A stretch of 64,000 bases of DNA from Albidovulum sp. (lineage in GTDB: Bacteria; Pseudomonadota; Alphaproteobacteria; Rhodobacterales; Rhodobacteraceae): NCBI GenBank assembly GCA_020637635.1, contig JACKKB010000008.1, positions 62,001 to 126,000 of the forward strand, in the 5' to 3' direction. The first letter of the stretch is position 1, and the number at the start of each line of letters is the position of its first letter. The position numbers and the translations under genes are program-made. Below are positions 63,645 through 64,000 of this stretch, one piece after another. The notes below the pieces were generated by a model. The model saw nothing but the letters and a program-made list of their open reading frames with translations. It was not told the DNA's origin and did no database searches.

Positions 63645-64000
63645 GCGGCGCGCAGGTGCCTTGCGAATACCGCCGCGCTTCTTGCCGCGCAGCTTCGACT
63701 TTTCGATAAGACCTTCGTATTGGTGCGCCAGCAGATGAGACTGGATCTGATTGATCGTGTCCATCGTCACCGAGACGACGATCAGCACTGACGTGCCGCC
63801 GAAATAGAACGGGATCGACAGATCGCGGCGCAGGATCTCGGGCAGGAGACAGACGGCGGCGAGATAGCCCGAGCCGATGACCAGGACGCGCGCCACGACA
63901 TAGTCGAGATAGTCGACCGTCTTCGCGCCGGGCCGGATGCCGGGAATGAACCCGCCCTGATTCTTCAGGTTGTCGGCCACGTCATCGGATTTGAACGAGA
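63642..64000 (-). CDS. secY: Preprotein translocase SecY, C-terminal part (cut by window edge)
   Basis: The last 119 or so codons of the Sec channel subunit: GGFIPGIRPGAKTVDYLDYV, a membrane helix (GSGYLAAVCLLPEILRRDLS), FYFGGTSVLIVVSVTMDTIN and the cytoplasmic tail SHLLAHQYEGLIEKSKLRGK. The frame is open to position 64000, so the N-terminal part lies to the right. Confidence 0.96.
   Translation of the reverse strand, partial: SFKSDDVADNLKNQGGFIPGIRPGAKTVDYLDYVVARVLVIGSGYLAAVCLLPEILRRDLSIPFYFGGTSVLIVVSVTMDTINQIQSHLLAHQYEGLIEKSKLRGKKRGGIRKAPARR

Overview
The window is high-GC, densely coded DNA from an alphaproteobacterium, most likely of the Rhodobacteraceae. This is inferred from the gene families and their order: a bztABCD glutamate/aspartate transporter, an ATP12-type F1 chaperone, a rpmH-rnpA-yidD...yidC-MOSC-engB-argB block, a TAXI-type TRAP transporter and the end of the spc/alpha ribosomal cluster (secY-adk-rpsM-rpsK-rpoA-rplQ). 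Many neighbours overlap as ATGA or GTGA, so most genes sit in translationally coupled operons. I see no prophage, insertion sequence, CRISPR array or rRNA.

Layout. 1-9.3 kb: the end of rodA, a 2-hydroxyacid reductase, a capsule/Kdo group on the minus strand (KpsT-like ATPase, KpsE-like membrane protein, kdsA), nhaA, a uracil-DNA glycosylase-family gene, an SseB-family gene and a HI0933-type flavoprotein. 9.4-10.2 kb: tRNA-Gln(UUG), a frameshifted C-terminal remnant of a MOFRL glycerate kinase, a terminator and a 14-bp tandem repeat. 10.2-25.1 kb: a regulator-transporter-enzyme cluster made of an XRE-cupin regulator, TAXI TRAP transporter, UspA, nitrilase-family hydrolase, a 910-residue Orn/Lys/Arg-decarboxylase-family PLP enzyme, ATP-grasp ligase, C45 autoproteolytic acyltransferase/hydrolase, MgtE, class III aminotransferase and a CMD/AhpD-like protein. 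I know of no named pathway with this gene set, and it is the best candidate here for an undescribed system, probably handling an imported amino acid, diamine or amide.

25.3-36.5 kb: a complete glycogen operon, glgP-glgB-glgC-glgA-glgX plus a GH13 alpha-glucosidase. 36.8-49.4 kb: tRNA-Arg(ACG), an orphan sensor kinase, then the rpmH-rnpA-yidD region with a Cds1-like PLP enzyme, ttcA, an EAL protein, yidC, a MOSC protein, engB, an SDR, argB, an Fe-S-like protein and a SixA-type phosphatase. 49.4-54.1 kb: bztABCD on the minus strand. 54.3-58.5 kb: ATP12 chaperone, HAD phosphatase, RluA-family synthase, crcB and rarA. 58.5-59.8 kb: a luxR-luxI quorum-sensing pair. 60.1-64 kb: ribosomal and transcription genes on the minus strand, running off the right edge inside secY.

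Notable non-coding structure includes a nested hairpin with a T-rich tail that overlaps the start of rnpA, strong hairpins behind both solute-binding-protein genes, and short tandem repeats that duplicate the stop codons of glgX and secY.
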